A DNA stretch of 30,528 nucleotides, taken from NCBI GenBank assembly GCA_020137815.1, contig WFME01000018.1:1-30528 (forward strand), in the 5' to 3' direction. Both the position numbers and the translations under genes were made by a program. How positions within the stretch are numbered: position 1 is the stretch's first letter; each line of letters starts with the position of its first letter. Below the pieces are notes generated by a model. It was not told where the DNA came from, ran no database searches, and saw nothing but the letters and a program-made list of their open reading frames with translations. The DNA is from Hormiphora californensis. Its lineage: Eukaryota > Ctenophora > Tentaculata > Cydippida > Pleurobrachiidae. Of the stretch, positions 20,280-30,394 are shown in pieces.

Positions 20280-21712
20280 GGCAATTTCTGATTTGCCGCA
20301 TACGGCGTCTAGACGGCGTCGCAACGCCGTCTAGACGGCGTCTAGACGGTATACCGTCTGGACGGGTTTCGGTGAAATCACTAAAAACGGTACCGAAATT
20401 GCTTAGACGGGTTATAGACGGTATCAGACGGTCTCTAACGGTTTTAGACGGTATCAGACGGTGCTGCGACGGTATCAGAGACGTCTCTAGACGGTGTCTA
20501 GACGGTACCGTCCCGGCGTCTGACGGCGTCTGGACGTGTCTAGACGGTATCCGTCCGAAGTTAGACGGCACGTCTGAAAATGGTACCAGACGTTGAGACG
20601 GACTTTAGCACTCCGTCTGTTTCAGACGGAGTTTTAAAGTCCGTCTCAACGCAGTCTAAGGAAAATCGATGAAAGTACCGTCTAGACAACGTCTCAACTG
20701 AAACGGTCAACCATCCGTCTAAACAACGTCTAGACAACGTCTAAACAGAATCTCGCGATTCAGTTTCAATACCGTCTAGACAACTTCTCCAGCAATTTCG
20801 ATAATAACCGTCTAAACAACGTCTAGACAACGTCCAAATAATGATGTCTAGACTCGACCGTTTCGAAGACCATTCTGGATTACCCATGCCAGTTGGAATT
20901 AGTGGTAGATGTGTGCCTAGTTTAACCAGCACAGTCGTACCGCGATGCTCGGGGACGGGAAAGGGGTTATCCTCCCGGTAATTTTCGTACCCACTTCTTA
21001 CATTCAACCAAACTGTTTTGGTATCCTCCACATTCACTCTTACATCCAGCTATCGCGTTGTAATACACTGTGAGATATCTGTCTATGGCTGATACTATCA
21101 GTGATAGATAGTGTCTGTTATGAGACGTTGTTTAGACGGTATCTGTATCGGATTCGCTTAAGACGTTTCTAGACGTTGTTTAGACGGTATTGTATCGAAA
21201 TTGCTGGAGAAGTTGTCTAGACGGTATTTGAAACTGAATCGCGAGATTCTGTTTAGACGTTGTCTAGACGTTGTTTAGACGGTATGTTGACCGTTTCAGT
21301 TGAGACGTTGTCTAGACGGTACTTTCATCGATTTCCTTTAGACTGCGTTGAGACGTACTTTTAAACTCCGTCTGAATACAGACGGATTCTAAAATCCGTC
21401 TCAACGTCTGGTACAATTTTCAGACGTGCCGTCTCAACTTCGGACGGATACCGTCTAGACACCGTCCAGACGCGCGTCCAGACGCCGGGACGGTACCGTC
21501 TAGACACCGTCTAGAGACCGTCTGATACCGTCGCAACACGTCTGATACCGTCTATAACCCGTCTAGAGACCGTCTGATACCGTCTATAACCCGTCTCAAG
21601 CAATTTCGGTACAGTTTTTAGCTGATTTCACCGAAACCCGTCCAAACGGTATACCGTCTAGACGCCGTTGCGACGCCGTCTAGACGCCGTATGCGGCAAA
21701 TCAGAAATTGCC
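20280..21712. mobile_element. Large foldback element F2 with 11-bp repeat arms
   Basis: The ends are GGCAATTTCTGATTTGCCGC and its complement, with the 9-bp target duplication CAGGGTTTT (20271-20279, 21713-21721). The arms, nearly 600 bp each, are built from 11-bp units of the type GTCTAGACGGT. Terminal sequence, duplication length, total size and repeat period all agree with F1, although the repeat unit differs. Confidence 0.92.
20868..21049 (-). pseudogene. Possible captured coding fragment in the F2 loop
   Basis: Between the two arms lies about 250 bp that is not made of the 11-bp unit. On the minus strand one frame is open for about 60 codons, and its composition looks protein-like, with stretches such as TVWLNVRSGYENYRED and GTTVLVKLGTHLPLIPTG. 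An AG stands just before it (21050-21051) like a splice acceptor. I do not recognise the protein. It could be an exon picked up by the element, as in Pack-type transposons, or simply the element's own loop read in a chance frame. Confidence 0.35.
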
Positions 21713-21815
21713 CAGGGTTTTTATATATATCACATTGCTCCAAGTGATAACTAAAACCCTGAATCTATAACATACTATCAACTATCATAGGGGGCACATA
21801 TCCAGTGACCCCGCA

Positions 21816-22025
21816 ACTATGTGTTGAGACACGCACAATGCGACAATGCGCCTCCATAGCCACGTAGGAATTGTTTAGAGACTTTTCATTGGTGCAATTT
21901 TGTAGGCAATGGCCAAGTTATGGGGGGTCGACGTCGGACTTTAAGCTCCATCTTCAACGCGTTTAGCCGTTATTTGGCTTTGAAGGTGCTACAAATTAGC
22001 AAAAAAAACGGTAAAAAGCCCACTT
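21816..22025 (+). repeat. U-array spacer, left-flank part, first copy
   Basis: It matches 24336-24540 (AATGCGACAATG, GGCAATGGCCAAG, TAAGCTCCATCTTCAACG, AACGGTAAAAAGCCCAC). It shares TATGGGGGGTC and TTTAGCCGTTATTTG with the 163-bp satellite at 6181. Confidence 0.85.
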
Positions 22026-23925
22026 TATGGCGCCATACAGAGTGGCGCCACATAAATGTTGGCGCCATCCAGTATACGTTAGCGCCAATAAGGATGGCGG
22101 TGGCGGTAGTCAAACAGTGCCATATGTTGGCGTTACAAAATATTTTGAGTGGCGCCACTCCAGAAATCGGGTTTTTTGTTGGCGCCACAAGTTAGCGCCA
22201 AATTCAACAACTGGCGCCAAACTCCACCGCCATCTAAGTACCGCCAGAGCATGTATGGCGCCACTTCCGTGGTATGGCGCCACTCCCGACCGCCACATGG
22301 CGATTGCAACCGCCATGTGGCGATTGACTACGGCCATGGCGGGACTACCCCATGTTGGCGATTTTTTGGCGCCAAATGGCGCCACGTAGCGCCATGTGGC
22401 GATTGTAAATCGCCAAGTGTTGGCGGTATTTGGCGGTACCGCCACGTGGCGATGCGAATTTGTCTGAATAAAATGTGTCATCGCCAAGTGGCGCCAAATT
22501 GGCGCCATGTACTTTTCACTCTTGGGCGCCAAATTGGCGCCCTTGCGACTGGGAACATTCAGAGCGGAAATTAACCACCTCTTTGCGCAAATCTGGGTAG
22601 AAAGGCCCATGGCCCTTGAACACCGCCACGTGGCGGTTTTAACCGCCACGTGGCCCCTGGACGTGGCGTCAATTCTCAGGACGTGCGCCAATGAGCCTTT
22701 TTGGCGGTGTTCATGTGGCGTTAATAGTCGAAATTGGCGCTTCGAATTGGCGCTATTTTTCTATGGCCCCAGGGACGTGGGCGTTGGCCCCACGACGTGG
22801 CGTCAATTTTTGAGTGGCGGAGATGTCAAAATTTTTTGGCGCTTTCGGATGACGCCACACCCGAAAATTCGAATCGCCAGATTTTGTTTTTTGGCCTATC
22901 ATTTGGCGCTAATTTTTGGCGCTAATTTTTGGCGCCATGTAAATGGTGCCATATAAACTGATCCAGAAACCCCCTAGTGGCCCCTAGGGACCCCCAGGAG
23001 GCGCGTAAGTCACCTAAAAGCCCCCTAGGAAGGCTCCAAGAGACCCTAGAGGCCACTAGAGTCGATTAGGGTCCCTCAAAAGCCCAGAAAGATCGAATGC
23101 AGCCCCAGATGAGCACACAGGGCCCCCAAAAAGCCACTAGAGTTCTCTTAAACGCCCCAAGAGGACACCAGAGGTCCCTGAATGCCTGTAGAAGTCCCTA
23201 AAGACCCACAGAGGCATCAAGGATTGAACAGTTAAAAAAGAGCTGTGTTTATGTAAATATATCGCCTGTACGACTCAATTAGGCGCCATGTATGGCGCTA
23301 ATAATTACTTTGGCGCTTGATGTGGCGGAGTTATGTGGCGCCAATTATGTGGGCTCAATTATTAGCCACGCAACCACACGAAAATTCTAAAAACCACGTG
23401 GCGCTAAAATCGACTAAAAATCCATTGGCGCCATCCTCTCAAAAATTGACGCCACGTCGTGGGGCCAACGCCACGTCCCTGGGGCCATAGAAAAATAGCG
23501 CCAATTCGAAGCGCCAATTTCGACTATTAACGCCACATGAACACCGCCAAAGGTAGTCCCGCCATGGCGGTAGTCAATCGCCACATGGCAAAATTTTGGC
23601 GCCAAACCGCCATATAGCGGTCGGGAGTGGCTCACACCCACGGAGTGGCGCCATACATGCTCGGCGGTTACTTGGATGGCGGTGGCGTGTGGCCCATTTG
23701 TTGAATATGGCAGCCAACTTAGGCGCTAACAAAAAAACCGATTTCTGGAGTGGCGCCACCACTGGAGTGGCGCCACATTTTAAAAACCTGGCGGTATGCA
23801 AGTGGTATATGTGTGGCGCCAACCGTTGTCGTGCGGGGTAGTCAACGGCGCCACACATTAGCGCCACATTAATGGCGCCACATGATAATGGGCGCACATG
23901 ATCATGTGGCGCCAATGGACATTGC
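22026..23925. mobile_element. Giant GGCGCC-rich foldback U2
   Basis: The left arm (22026-22900) pairs with the right arm (23290-23920). Examples are the complementary blocks around 22750-22830 and 23435-23500 (CCACGACGTGGCGTCAATTT) and around 22250-22350 and 23540-23680. The left arm carries an extra block of about 350 bp (22340-22690). The loop is 22950-23225. No coding sequence is recognised: the W/R/H-rich frames are translations of GGCGCC repeats. Confidence 0.85.
22950..23225 (+). repeat. U2 loop: degenerate CCCTAGAGG-type repeat
   Basis: Short decayed units such as CCCCTAGGGACCCC, CCCTAGAGGCC and CCCAGAGG recur at about 11-bp spacing. The complement is found at 29745-30015 in U3. Confidence 0.75.
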
Positions 23926-24540
23926 CGAGAATGAGCCCTTCGTGAGCGCATTTTTGAAGTTGTCTGTGTCACCTACATAAGCCTGTCAAAACGTGTTTCG
24001 ACATAGAACTCACTAGCGGCAAGCCAATTCCGGTTGTAATTCTAGGTATAGGCCCCTGAACATAAAAAAAACCAAAATGTCAGTCTCAATTATTTGGGGG
24101 AAAGGTGTGTAATTAGCCCCTAATTTGGTAATTGAGCTAAGGAGAAAAAAACGCTGTATCTACCCTTAGGAAAGGAGTAGAGATAAAATTAAGGGCACCA
24201 AAGTGTTCAGCGTTCTCGAATTAGTGGGGGTAGGTGCTGAAATTAAGTCTCTATCTCATCCGGTTAATTAGATAATTGGAATTAGGTTTAAACTAACCGT
24301 TTAAGGCTATTATATGGCTATGGAGGTGAGACACGATGTTTGTTAGACGCGCAATGCGACAATGACACCTCCATAGCCCAGTAGGAATTGTTTGAGAGAC
24401 TTGTCATTGGTGCAATTTGTAGGCAATGGCCAAGTATGGGGGGTAGACGTGGGAACTTTTAAGCTCCATCTTCAACGTTTAGCCGTTTATTTGGCTTTTA
24501 AAGGTGCTCAAATTAGCAAAAAACGGTAAAAAGCCCACAT
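23926..24540 (+). repeat. U-array spacer, uninterrupted second copy
   Basis: The right-flank and left-flank parts are contiguous here, which shows the unbroken spacer (about 615 bp) and proves that V is an insertion in the first copy. The unit length from one left-flank part to the next is about 2.5 kb. Confidence 0.85.
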
Positions 24541-24850
24541 TTATGGCGCCATACAAGAGTGGCGCCACATAATGTTGGCGCCATCCAGTATACGTTAGCG
24601 CCAATAAGGATGGCGGTGGCGGTAGTCAAACAGTGCCATATGTTGGCGTTACAAAATATTTTGAGTGCGCCACTTTTTTATGTGGCGACCACTCCTGTGG
24701 TGTGGCGCCACTCCAGAAATCGGTTTTTTTGTTGGCGCCACAAGTTACGCCAAATTCAACAATGGCGCCAAACTCCACCGCCATCTAATACCCGCTCCAA
24801 GAAGGGGTCATTTGACCCTAAGTGACAATTTTTGGCGCCAATTTCGATTT

Positions 24851-24862
24851 TTTGGCGCCAAA
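24851..24862. promoter_or_regulatory. Perfect E2F-type palindrome (example of many)
   Basis: TTTGGCGCCAAA is the palindromic form of the animal and plant E2F/DP recognition sequence (TTTSSCGC). Exact copies also occur at 18614, 24932, 26354 and 26858, and dozens of copies differ by one or two bases throughout the U and Y arms. Binding in this organism is not shown. Confidence 0.4.
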
Positions 24863-25247
24863 AACCTTATTGGCGCCAATATTATCGCCACTATAAAATA
24901 CCGGCGCCAAAACGCGATTTGGCCCGGTTTTTTTGGCGCCAAAGCTCTTTTGGCGCCGGCTTTTGGCGGTTCACTTGGGTGAACCTAAAAAATTGGCGCC
25001 AATTCTGAAATTGGCGCCACCCATCCTTGACCCAAGTTTTGGCGCCAACTGCCGAAAGTTGGCCAACTGTTGGTTGCCAATTTGTTGAATATTTAGGGTC
25101 ATAGATGGAAATTGGCGCCAATATTTTAGCGCCAACTTTAAAATTTCGGCTAACGAACCCTTGAGCGCTAGTTGTTAGCGCCACTTTTGGCGCCAATTTA
25201 TTAGCGCCAATTATTGGCGCCAAAAAAAACAAAACATTGGTCAGTTT

Positions 25248-25314
25248 CTGTCTGGTGCCGTGACCTCATCTGAGCGCACTGTCAGGATCTGTCAGAGCTG
25301 TCTGGCGCCGCCAG
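25248..25314. mobile_element. Mini-element h2, right end lost
   Basis: It shares CTGTCTGG, ATCTGAGCGCACTGT and TGTCTGGCGCCGCCAG with h3 but stops short at AGCTGGGC. Compared with Y2, about 110 bp is missing just after it. Confidence 0.8.
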
Positions 25315-25499
25315 CTGGGCCCTTCAAACGTGGAGGAATGCCCTTTAACATTAGGTACTGGCTGTAATTTAGGTACATTACATTTCTGAAAATTAAGATA
25401 CGGAGTCGGGAGTGTCAAGTAACAAATCTTAGGGACAAGAAAACCTGTTGGTTGGACCCTGCATGTTAACGTTAGTCGAACCCCGTTGGCTGTACCTCC

Positions 25500-25645
25500 G
25501 TGATCTTAATCTCTATCTTTCTCTCTGTCCCCTCTCTGTCCCCTCTCTGTCCCCTCTCTGTCTCGCTTCTCTGTCTCTCTCGCCCCCTTTCTCTCAGCTC
25601 TTTATTCCCGCTCCCTCTTCTATCTCTCCTCTCCTCTCTCTCTTC
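25500..25645 (+). repeat. CT-rich microsatellite in the Y1 loop
   Basis: Tandem CTCTCTGTCCC units, then CTCTC runs. The rest of the loop (25646-26065) is shared with Y2 but has no gene. Confidence 0.88.
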
Positions 25646-27257
25646 ACTCCATCTGCTTATCATGTCGGGCTGAAGAATATAAAGGTTTGCAGAGTGTGTA
25701 GGGATGGTTGCATAAGGATTGAGGAAGAGGTTCCCTTCAAATATATTGAATCAGGGTGATAAAGATTCGTAGAACGGAGCTGTGGATCGGGGGTACTTAT
25801 ACGTACGTAGTACGTACCTAGAAGTAGGAAAGCTTTGGCAATCAGGAACCCCAGTTTGTAATGGCAGGAACACCCAGAAACACTATACGCATCCAACAAC
25901 AATGCACGTGCAGTATTCACGCCGTTGACCTTGCCTACCCGCCATAACAACCACTTGATTCGCACGGGCAAAGTGGGTAATTGTTGCACGCTAGAGTGTG
26001 CATGCTTTAGGTTACTCCATCATCATCACCACTCCAAGATTTCTACGGACGGCAAATACAAACTTCATGTGGCGCCATAAATGGCGCCATAAATTGGCGC
26101 CAATTTCCATCATTTGGGCCAATATTTTGTTACGAAAGGTCACAGGATGAATATTGGCGCCAAAACTTGGCGCTATATTATTGGCCCAACGAGTTTCTGG
26201 CACCGATTTTATTACAAAAGGGGCACATAATGAATTATTGGCGCCAAAAACTTAGGGTCAAGGGCATGGGTGGTGGCGCCAATTTCAGAAGTTGGCGCCA
26301 ATTTTTTAGGGTTCACCCAAGTGAACCGCCAAAAGCCGGCGCCAAAAAAGAGCTTTGGCGCCAAAAAACCGCGCCAAATCGCGTTTGGCGCCGGTATTTT
26401 TTATTGCGATAATATTTGGCGCCAATAATGTTTTGGCGCAAAAAATCGAAAATTGGCGCCAAAATTGGTCACTAGGGTCATGACCCTTTTACCCCCCCGC
26501 CAGAGCATGTATGGCGCCATTCCGTGGTATGGCGCCCACCCCGACGCCACATGGCGATTGCAACCGACATGTGGCGATTGACTACCGCCATGGCGGGACT
26601 ACCCCGCCAAAAGGTCTTCATTGGCGCCACGCCTGAGAATTGCTCCACTCCCTGGGCCACGTGGCGGTTTTAAACCGCCACTGAACGGTGTTTCAAGGGC
26701 CATGGCCTTCTACCCAATCTGGGCGCCAATTGCCGCTTGGCGTAGGCGCCAATTGGGCGCCAAGTGGCGCTGCTTAGCGCCAATTTAGCGCCAAATTGGG
26801 TAAACGGGTCATGACCCCTAATGACATGGTTATTGGCGCCAATTTACGATTTTTTGTTTTGGCGCCAAAAACCATATTGGCGCCAAAAATTATCGCCAAT
26901 AAAAATACTGGCGCCAAAAACCGCGATTGGCGCCGGTTTTTTTTTTGGCGCCAACGCTCTTTTTGGCGCCGGTTTTGGCGGTTCACTTGGGTGACCCCTA
27001 AAAAAATTGGCGCCAATTCTGAAATTGGCGCCACCCATCCTTACCCTAAGTTTTGGCGCCAACTCTGGCGAAAGTTGGCGCCAACTGTTGGCGCCAATTT
27101 GTTGAATATTTAGGGTCATAGGATGGAAAATTGGCGCCTAATTATTAGCGCCACTTTGAAATTTCGGCTAACTAACCTTGAGCGCTAGTTGTTAGCGCCA
27201 CTTTTTGGCGCAATGTATTAGCGCAATTATGGTGCAAAAATCAAAAACATTCAGTTT

Positions 27258-27336
27258 TGTCTGGCGCCGTGACCCCATCTGAGCGCACTTTCAGGATCTG
27301 TCAGAGCTGCAGTAGCTGTCTGGCGCCGCCAGACAG
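27258..27336. mobile_element. Mini-element h3
   Basis: Ends TGTCTGGCGCCG and GGCGCCGCCAGACAG. The flanks TTCAGTTT (27250-27257) and CTCAGTTT (27337-27344) differ at one base, giving an 8-bp duplication. Confidence 0.85.
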
Positions 27337-27591
27337 CTCAGTTTGCAGATGCTGGCATTTGTGCGGATAACTTTCATTACCAGTGGTACACCACAATGTC
27401 TGACCCCAAAACTCGTCACACACCATCTTTTCCAGTTATAACCGGGCCCTTCAAACGTGGAGGAATGCATTTAACATTAGGTACTGGCTGTAATTAGGTA
27501 ACATTATTGAAAATTAAGATACGGAGTGTCAAGTAACAGATCTTAGGGATAAGAAAGCCTGTTGGTTGGACCCTGCATGTTAGACGTTAGT

Positions 27592-27945
27592 CAGGGGATT
27601 ACGGGGGCAGAAAAATATCCCGGACCAACCGCCCGTACCAGCAGCCCGTACTCTCTTTGCTCTCTTCCACTCACTAGCTGCATTCTGATGGCTGTAATAT
27701 GTTACAACATGTAAAATCCTGCCAGCGCCCAAGATGCACGTGCCAATGCGCCGCGCATTACTATCTTGCTCTCTCTCACTCACTAGCCTGCATTCTGATT
27801 GGCTGTTCATCTATCACTGTGCGCAGTCACAGGCTATCCCTGTGCACTGGTCTTATCAGGTGACCTTCATTATTGTGCAAGCAGATTTACGGGCTGCTGG
27901 TACGGGCGTCTGGTTGGGCATCTCATCCGCCCCCGTAATCCGCTC
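27592..27945. mobile_element. MITE R3 carrying an M1-type module
   Basis: Ends CAGGGGATTACGGGGGC and GCCCCCGTAATCCGCTC. TTAGT is duplicated (27587-27591, 27946-27950) and the empty site is in Y1 at 25472-25476. Inside, 27696-27765 repeats the M1 centre (CCTGCCAGCGCCCAAGATGC). That module lies between two copies of a 40-bp direct repeat (27657-27695, 27766-27806). Confidence 0.88.
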
Positions 27946-27969
27946 TTAGTCGAACCCGTTTGGCTACCT

Positions 27970-28440
27970 GTTGATCTTATATCTCTTCTGTTGGTCTTCT
28001 CCTTTTTGTCTCTCATTCCCCTCCTCGTACTCCTCCTTCTCCTCCCGGGGAGATTCTAGCGGGCTCGTGTTCATCGGTTCTCCCTTCGTATCTTCTGCGG
28101 CTATTTCATTTCCGGCCCTTGCCTGTTGGGTCTACTCGTTCTCTCCTTAGTCGAGACCTCGTCTGCCCGTTCAGCCTTCCGGTGATCATTTGCTCTTCTC
28201 TTCTATCTCATGGTCTCTCGTGTGTATGCTTTTCTCTCAGTAGTATCTCTTGTCTTCCTCTATGGCACTTATTCTCGTCTGCTTGTCTAGCTCTCTCTTT
28301 TTCCTCTTTTCTATTCTTCGTGCTCTCTCCTCTCGCTCTTGTCTACTTTGCTCGTCCGTTATCTCTCTTGCTCTCTTTCTCCTCTCTGTCTCTCTCCTCT
28401 TCTTCTCTCTCTCTTCTCGTCTCCTACCCATCTCTCATCT
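27970..28440 (+). repeat. CT-rich low-complexity region in the Y2 loop
   Basis: Long pyrimidine-rich sequence (CTCTC, CTTCT, CTCTTCT). It replaces and expands the shorter microsatellite of Y1. Leu/Ser-rich frames on the plus strand and Arg/Glu-rich frames on the minus strand are artefacts of this composition. Confidence 0.85.
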
Positions 28441-29366
28441 GTCGGGCTGAAGAATATACAGTTGGTAGATGGTAGGGCTGGTGTCAAGGATTGAGGCAGG
28501 TTCCCTTCAACACATATGAATCCGGAGATAAAGATTCGTAAGATGGAGCTGACGTGGCTACGTACTATAGGTAGACGAAAGCTTGGTTAATCAGGACCCC
28601 AGTTATAGATGGCAGGAACACCGAACCAGACCGCATCCAACAAATGCACGTGCGCAGATTCCGCCGTTGGACTTGCCTACTAGGCAATGCCTAACCGCGC
28701 CATAACACCCACTTGATTCGGCACGGGGCAACGCAAAGTGGGTAATTGTTGCACGCTAGTTTGCAACGCTTACAGGTATCTCCATCATCACTCACCACTC
28801 CAAACATTTCTACGTGATGGCACATACAAAACTTCATTGGCGCACATAAATTGGCGCCAATTTACAATCATTTGGGCCAATCATTTGTTAACGAAGGGCC
28901 ACAGGATGCATAATGCGCCAAAATATTGGCGCTATATATTGGCCGCGCAACGAGTTTCTTTTCTGCATTCTGATCCGTTTTTTACAAAAGGGGGCACATG
29001 ATGAATTATTGGCGCAAAAAACTTAGGTCAAGGATGGGTGGCGCCACATTTCAGAAATTGGCGCCAATTTTAGGGTCATCCACCAGTCGAACCGCCAAAA
29101 ACCGGCGCCAAAAAGAGCGTTGGGCGCCAAAAAAAACCAGGCGCCAAATCGACGTTTGGCGCCGTATTTTTTATTGGCGATTTTTTGGCGGCCAATAATG
29201 GTTTTTGGCGCAAAAAATCGAAATTGGTCGCCAAAAATTTGTCACCTCAGGGTCATGACCCTTTTAACCACCCCAAATTGGCGATTGGGATCGAATTGCG
29301 CTAATTTTTTTTTGGCCTCAGGACGTGGCGTCAATCTCAGGACGTGGCGTCAATTTTTGAGAGGAT

Positions 29367-29550
29367 GGCGAAGCTAAGACGGTCCCTGTGACCCCCCAAC
29401 CTTTTAAACTTGTATATCGACTGACTTGAATGTGGGCAGTAGCGATCCAGCAATCTTGCCGGGGGGCTGCCAGTCCTCAGCCTTACCCAGCCGGAGATAG
29501 ATAGTAACAGTGAGCTGCTCAATGCGTGTGGTGTGTGTGGGTTTAGTCAT
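29367..29550. other. About 185-bp insert in U3 relative to U2
   Basis: U2 (complement of 23405-23445) runs straight from GAGGATGGCG into ATGGATTTTTAG. U3 has unrelated sequence in between (for example GATCCAGCAATCTTGCC). No inverted ends or clear duplication are visible. Confidence 0.6.
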
Positions 29551-29744
29551 GGATTTTTAGTCGATTTTAGTCGCCCACGTGGTTTTTTGATTTTCGGTGT
29601 GGCGTCCCACTAATTGACGTCGCCACATACTTGGCGCCACATAACTCCCCACATCAAAGCGGCAAAGTAATTATTTCCGTAACGCTAATTGAGTTCTACA
29701 TGCGATATATTTACATAAACACAGCTCTTTTTTAACCTGTTCAC

Positions 29745-30015
29745 CTTTGGGTCCTCTTGTGGGCCTTTAGGTACTTCGACCGGGCATTCAGGGGGCCTCT
29801 GGTGTCCCTCTTGGGCGTTTTCAGGGGTACTCTGGAGAACTCTAATATTGGCTTTTTGGGGCCTTGTGTGCTCATCGGGGCTGCAATATCGATTTTTCTG
29901 GGCTTTTGGGGGACTCTATCGACTCTAAGTGGCCTCTTAGGGGCTCCTTGGAGCCTTGTAGGGGCCTTTTGGGTTACTCTAAACAACGGCTTCTGTGGGT
30001 CCTAGGGCACACTAG
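29745..30015 (-). repeat. U3 loop, inverted relative to U2
   Basis: The complement of the degenerate CCCTAGAGG-type repeat at 22950-23225. The border TTTACATAAACACAGCTC (about 29710) is the complement of the border following the U2 loop (about 23245), so the loop and both borders are inverted together. Confidence 0.8.
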
Positions 30016-30291
30016 GGTTTCTGGTATCTTTTATATGGGCCAATTTACATGGCGCCAAAAATTAAGCGGCCAAAAATAGCGCCACTGATAGGGCCCAAAA
30101 CAGGTTTAAAACAGGTTGGCGTTTCGTTTTTTTCGGGTGTGGGCGTCCCCCCCCCAATCCGAGAGCGCCAAAAAATTTTGACATTTTCCGCCCTCAAAAT
30201 TTACCCAGTCCCTGGGGGACCAAAAGTCATTAGCGGCCAATTCGAAGTCGCCAATTTCATTTATTTAGCGCCACATAACACCGACAAAAAG

Positions 30292-30394
30292 TCTTGGCCA
30301 CATTGAGCCGAGTGAAGAAATCGAGGTCGCGCAGCGACCGAGATCGATCTCCATCTATTATTCGCGTAGGCGAGAATATGATGCGATGGATCCA
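30292..30394. mobile_element. Small hairpin insert with 8-bp flanking repeat
   Basis: ACAAAAAG lies at 30284-30291 and 30395-30402. The 103 bp between contain GGTCGCGCAGCGACC, a stem with a GCA loop, and a second imperfect stem (TATTCGCGTAGGCGAGAATA). U2 lacks this segment. Confidence 0.55.

Larger units (their letters stand above)
19602..21815. mobile_element. Element V inserted in the U spacer, carrying F2
   Basis: The spacer is interrupted here relative to the copy at 24320-24345. The ends read TGTGGGGTCCCTG and CAGTGACCCCGCA, imperfect inverted repeats. ACTA (or ACTATGTG, depending on how the end is drawn) is duplicated at 19598 and 21816. Without F2 the element is about 770 bp and has no recognisable coding sequence. 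A similar right end is near 5262-5298. Confidence 0.72.
24799..26491. mobile_element. Foldback element Y1 inside U3
   Basis: It interrupts a sequence that is continuous in U2 at about 22236-22244 (CCGCCATCTAA then CCGCCAGAGC). Its ends carry GGGGTCATTTGACCCTAAGTG and, inverted, GGGTCATGACCC. Arms 24830-25247 and 26066-26465 are GGCGCC-rich and include TTCACTTGGGTGAACC. The loop holds h2 and a CT microsatellite. End positions are accurate to about 10 bp. Confidence 0.78.
26802..29262. mobile_element. Foldback element Y2 inside U3
   Basis: The same structure as Y1: left arm 26802-27257, loop 27258-28835, right arm 28836-29262, ends GTAAACGGGTCATGACCCC and, inverted, GGGTCATGACCCTTTTAAC. CCAAATTGG occurs next to each end (about 26790 and 29272), a possible 9-bp target duplication. 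The loop is longer than in Y1 because of R3 and retained sequence after h3. Confidence 0.8.

Noticed and set aside
28119-28475. Leu/Ser-rich 118-codon frame resembling a membrane protein
   Set aside because: It lies wholly in a CT-rich low-complexity tract, and the complement gives an equally open Arg/Glu-rich frame.
29741-30005. Frames of about 80 codons on both strands across the U3 loop
   Set aside because: The loop is a degenerate tandem repeat, and the homologous U2 loop does not keep the frames open.
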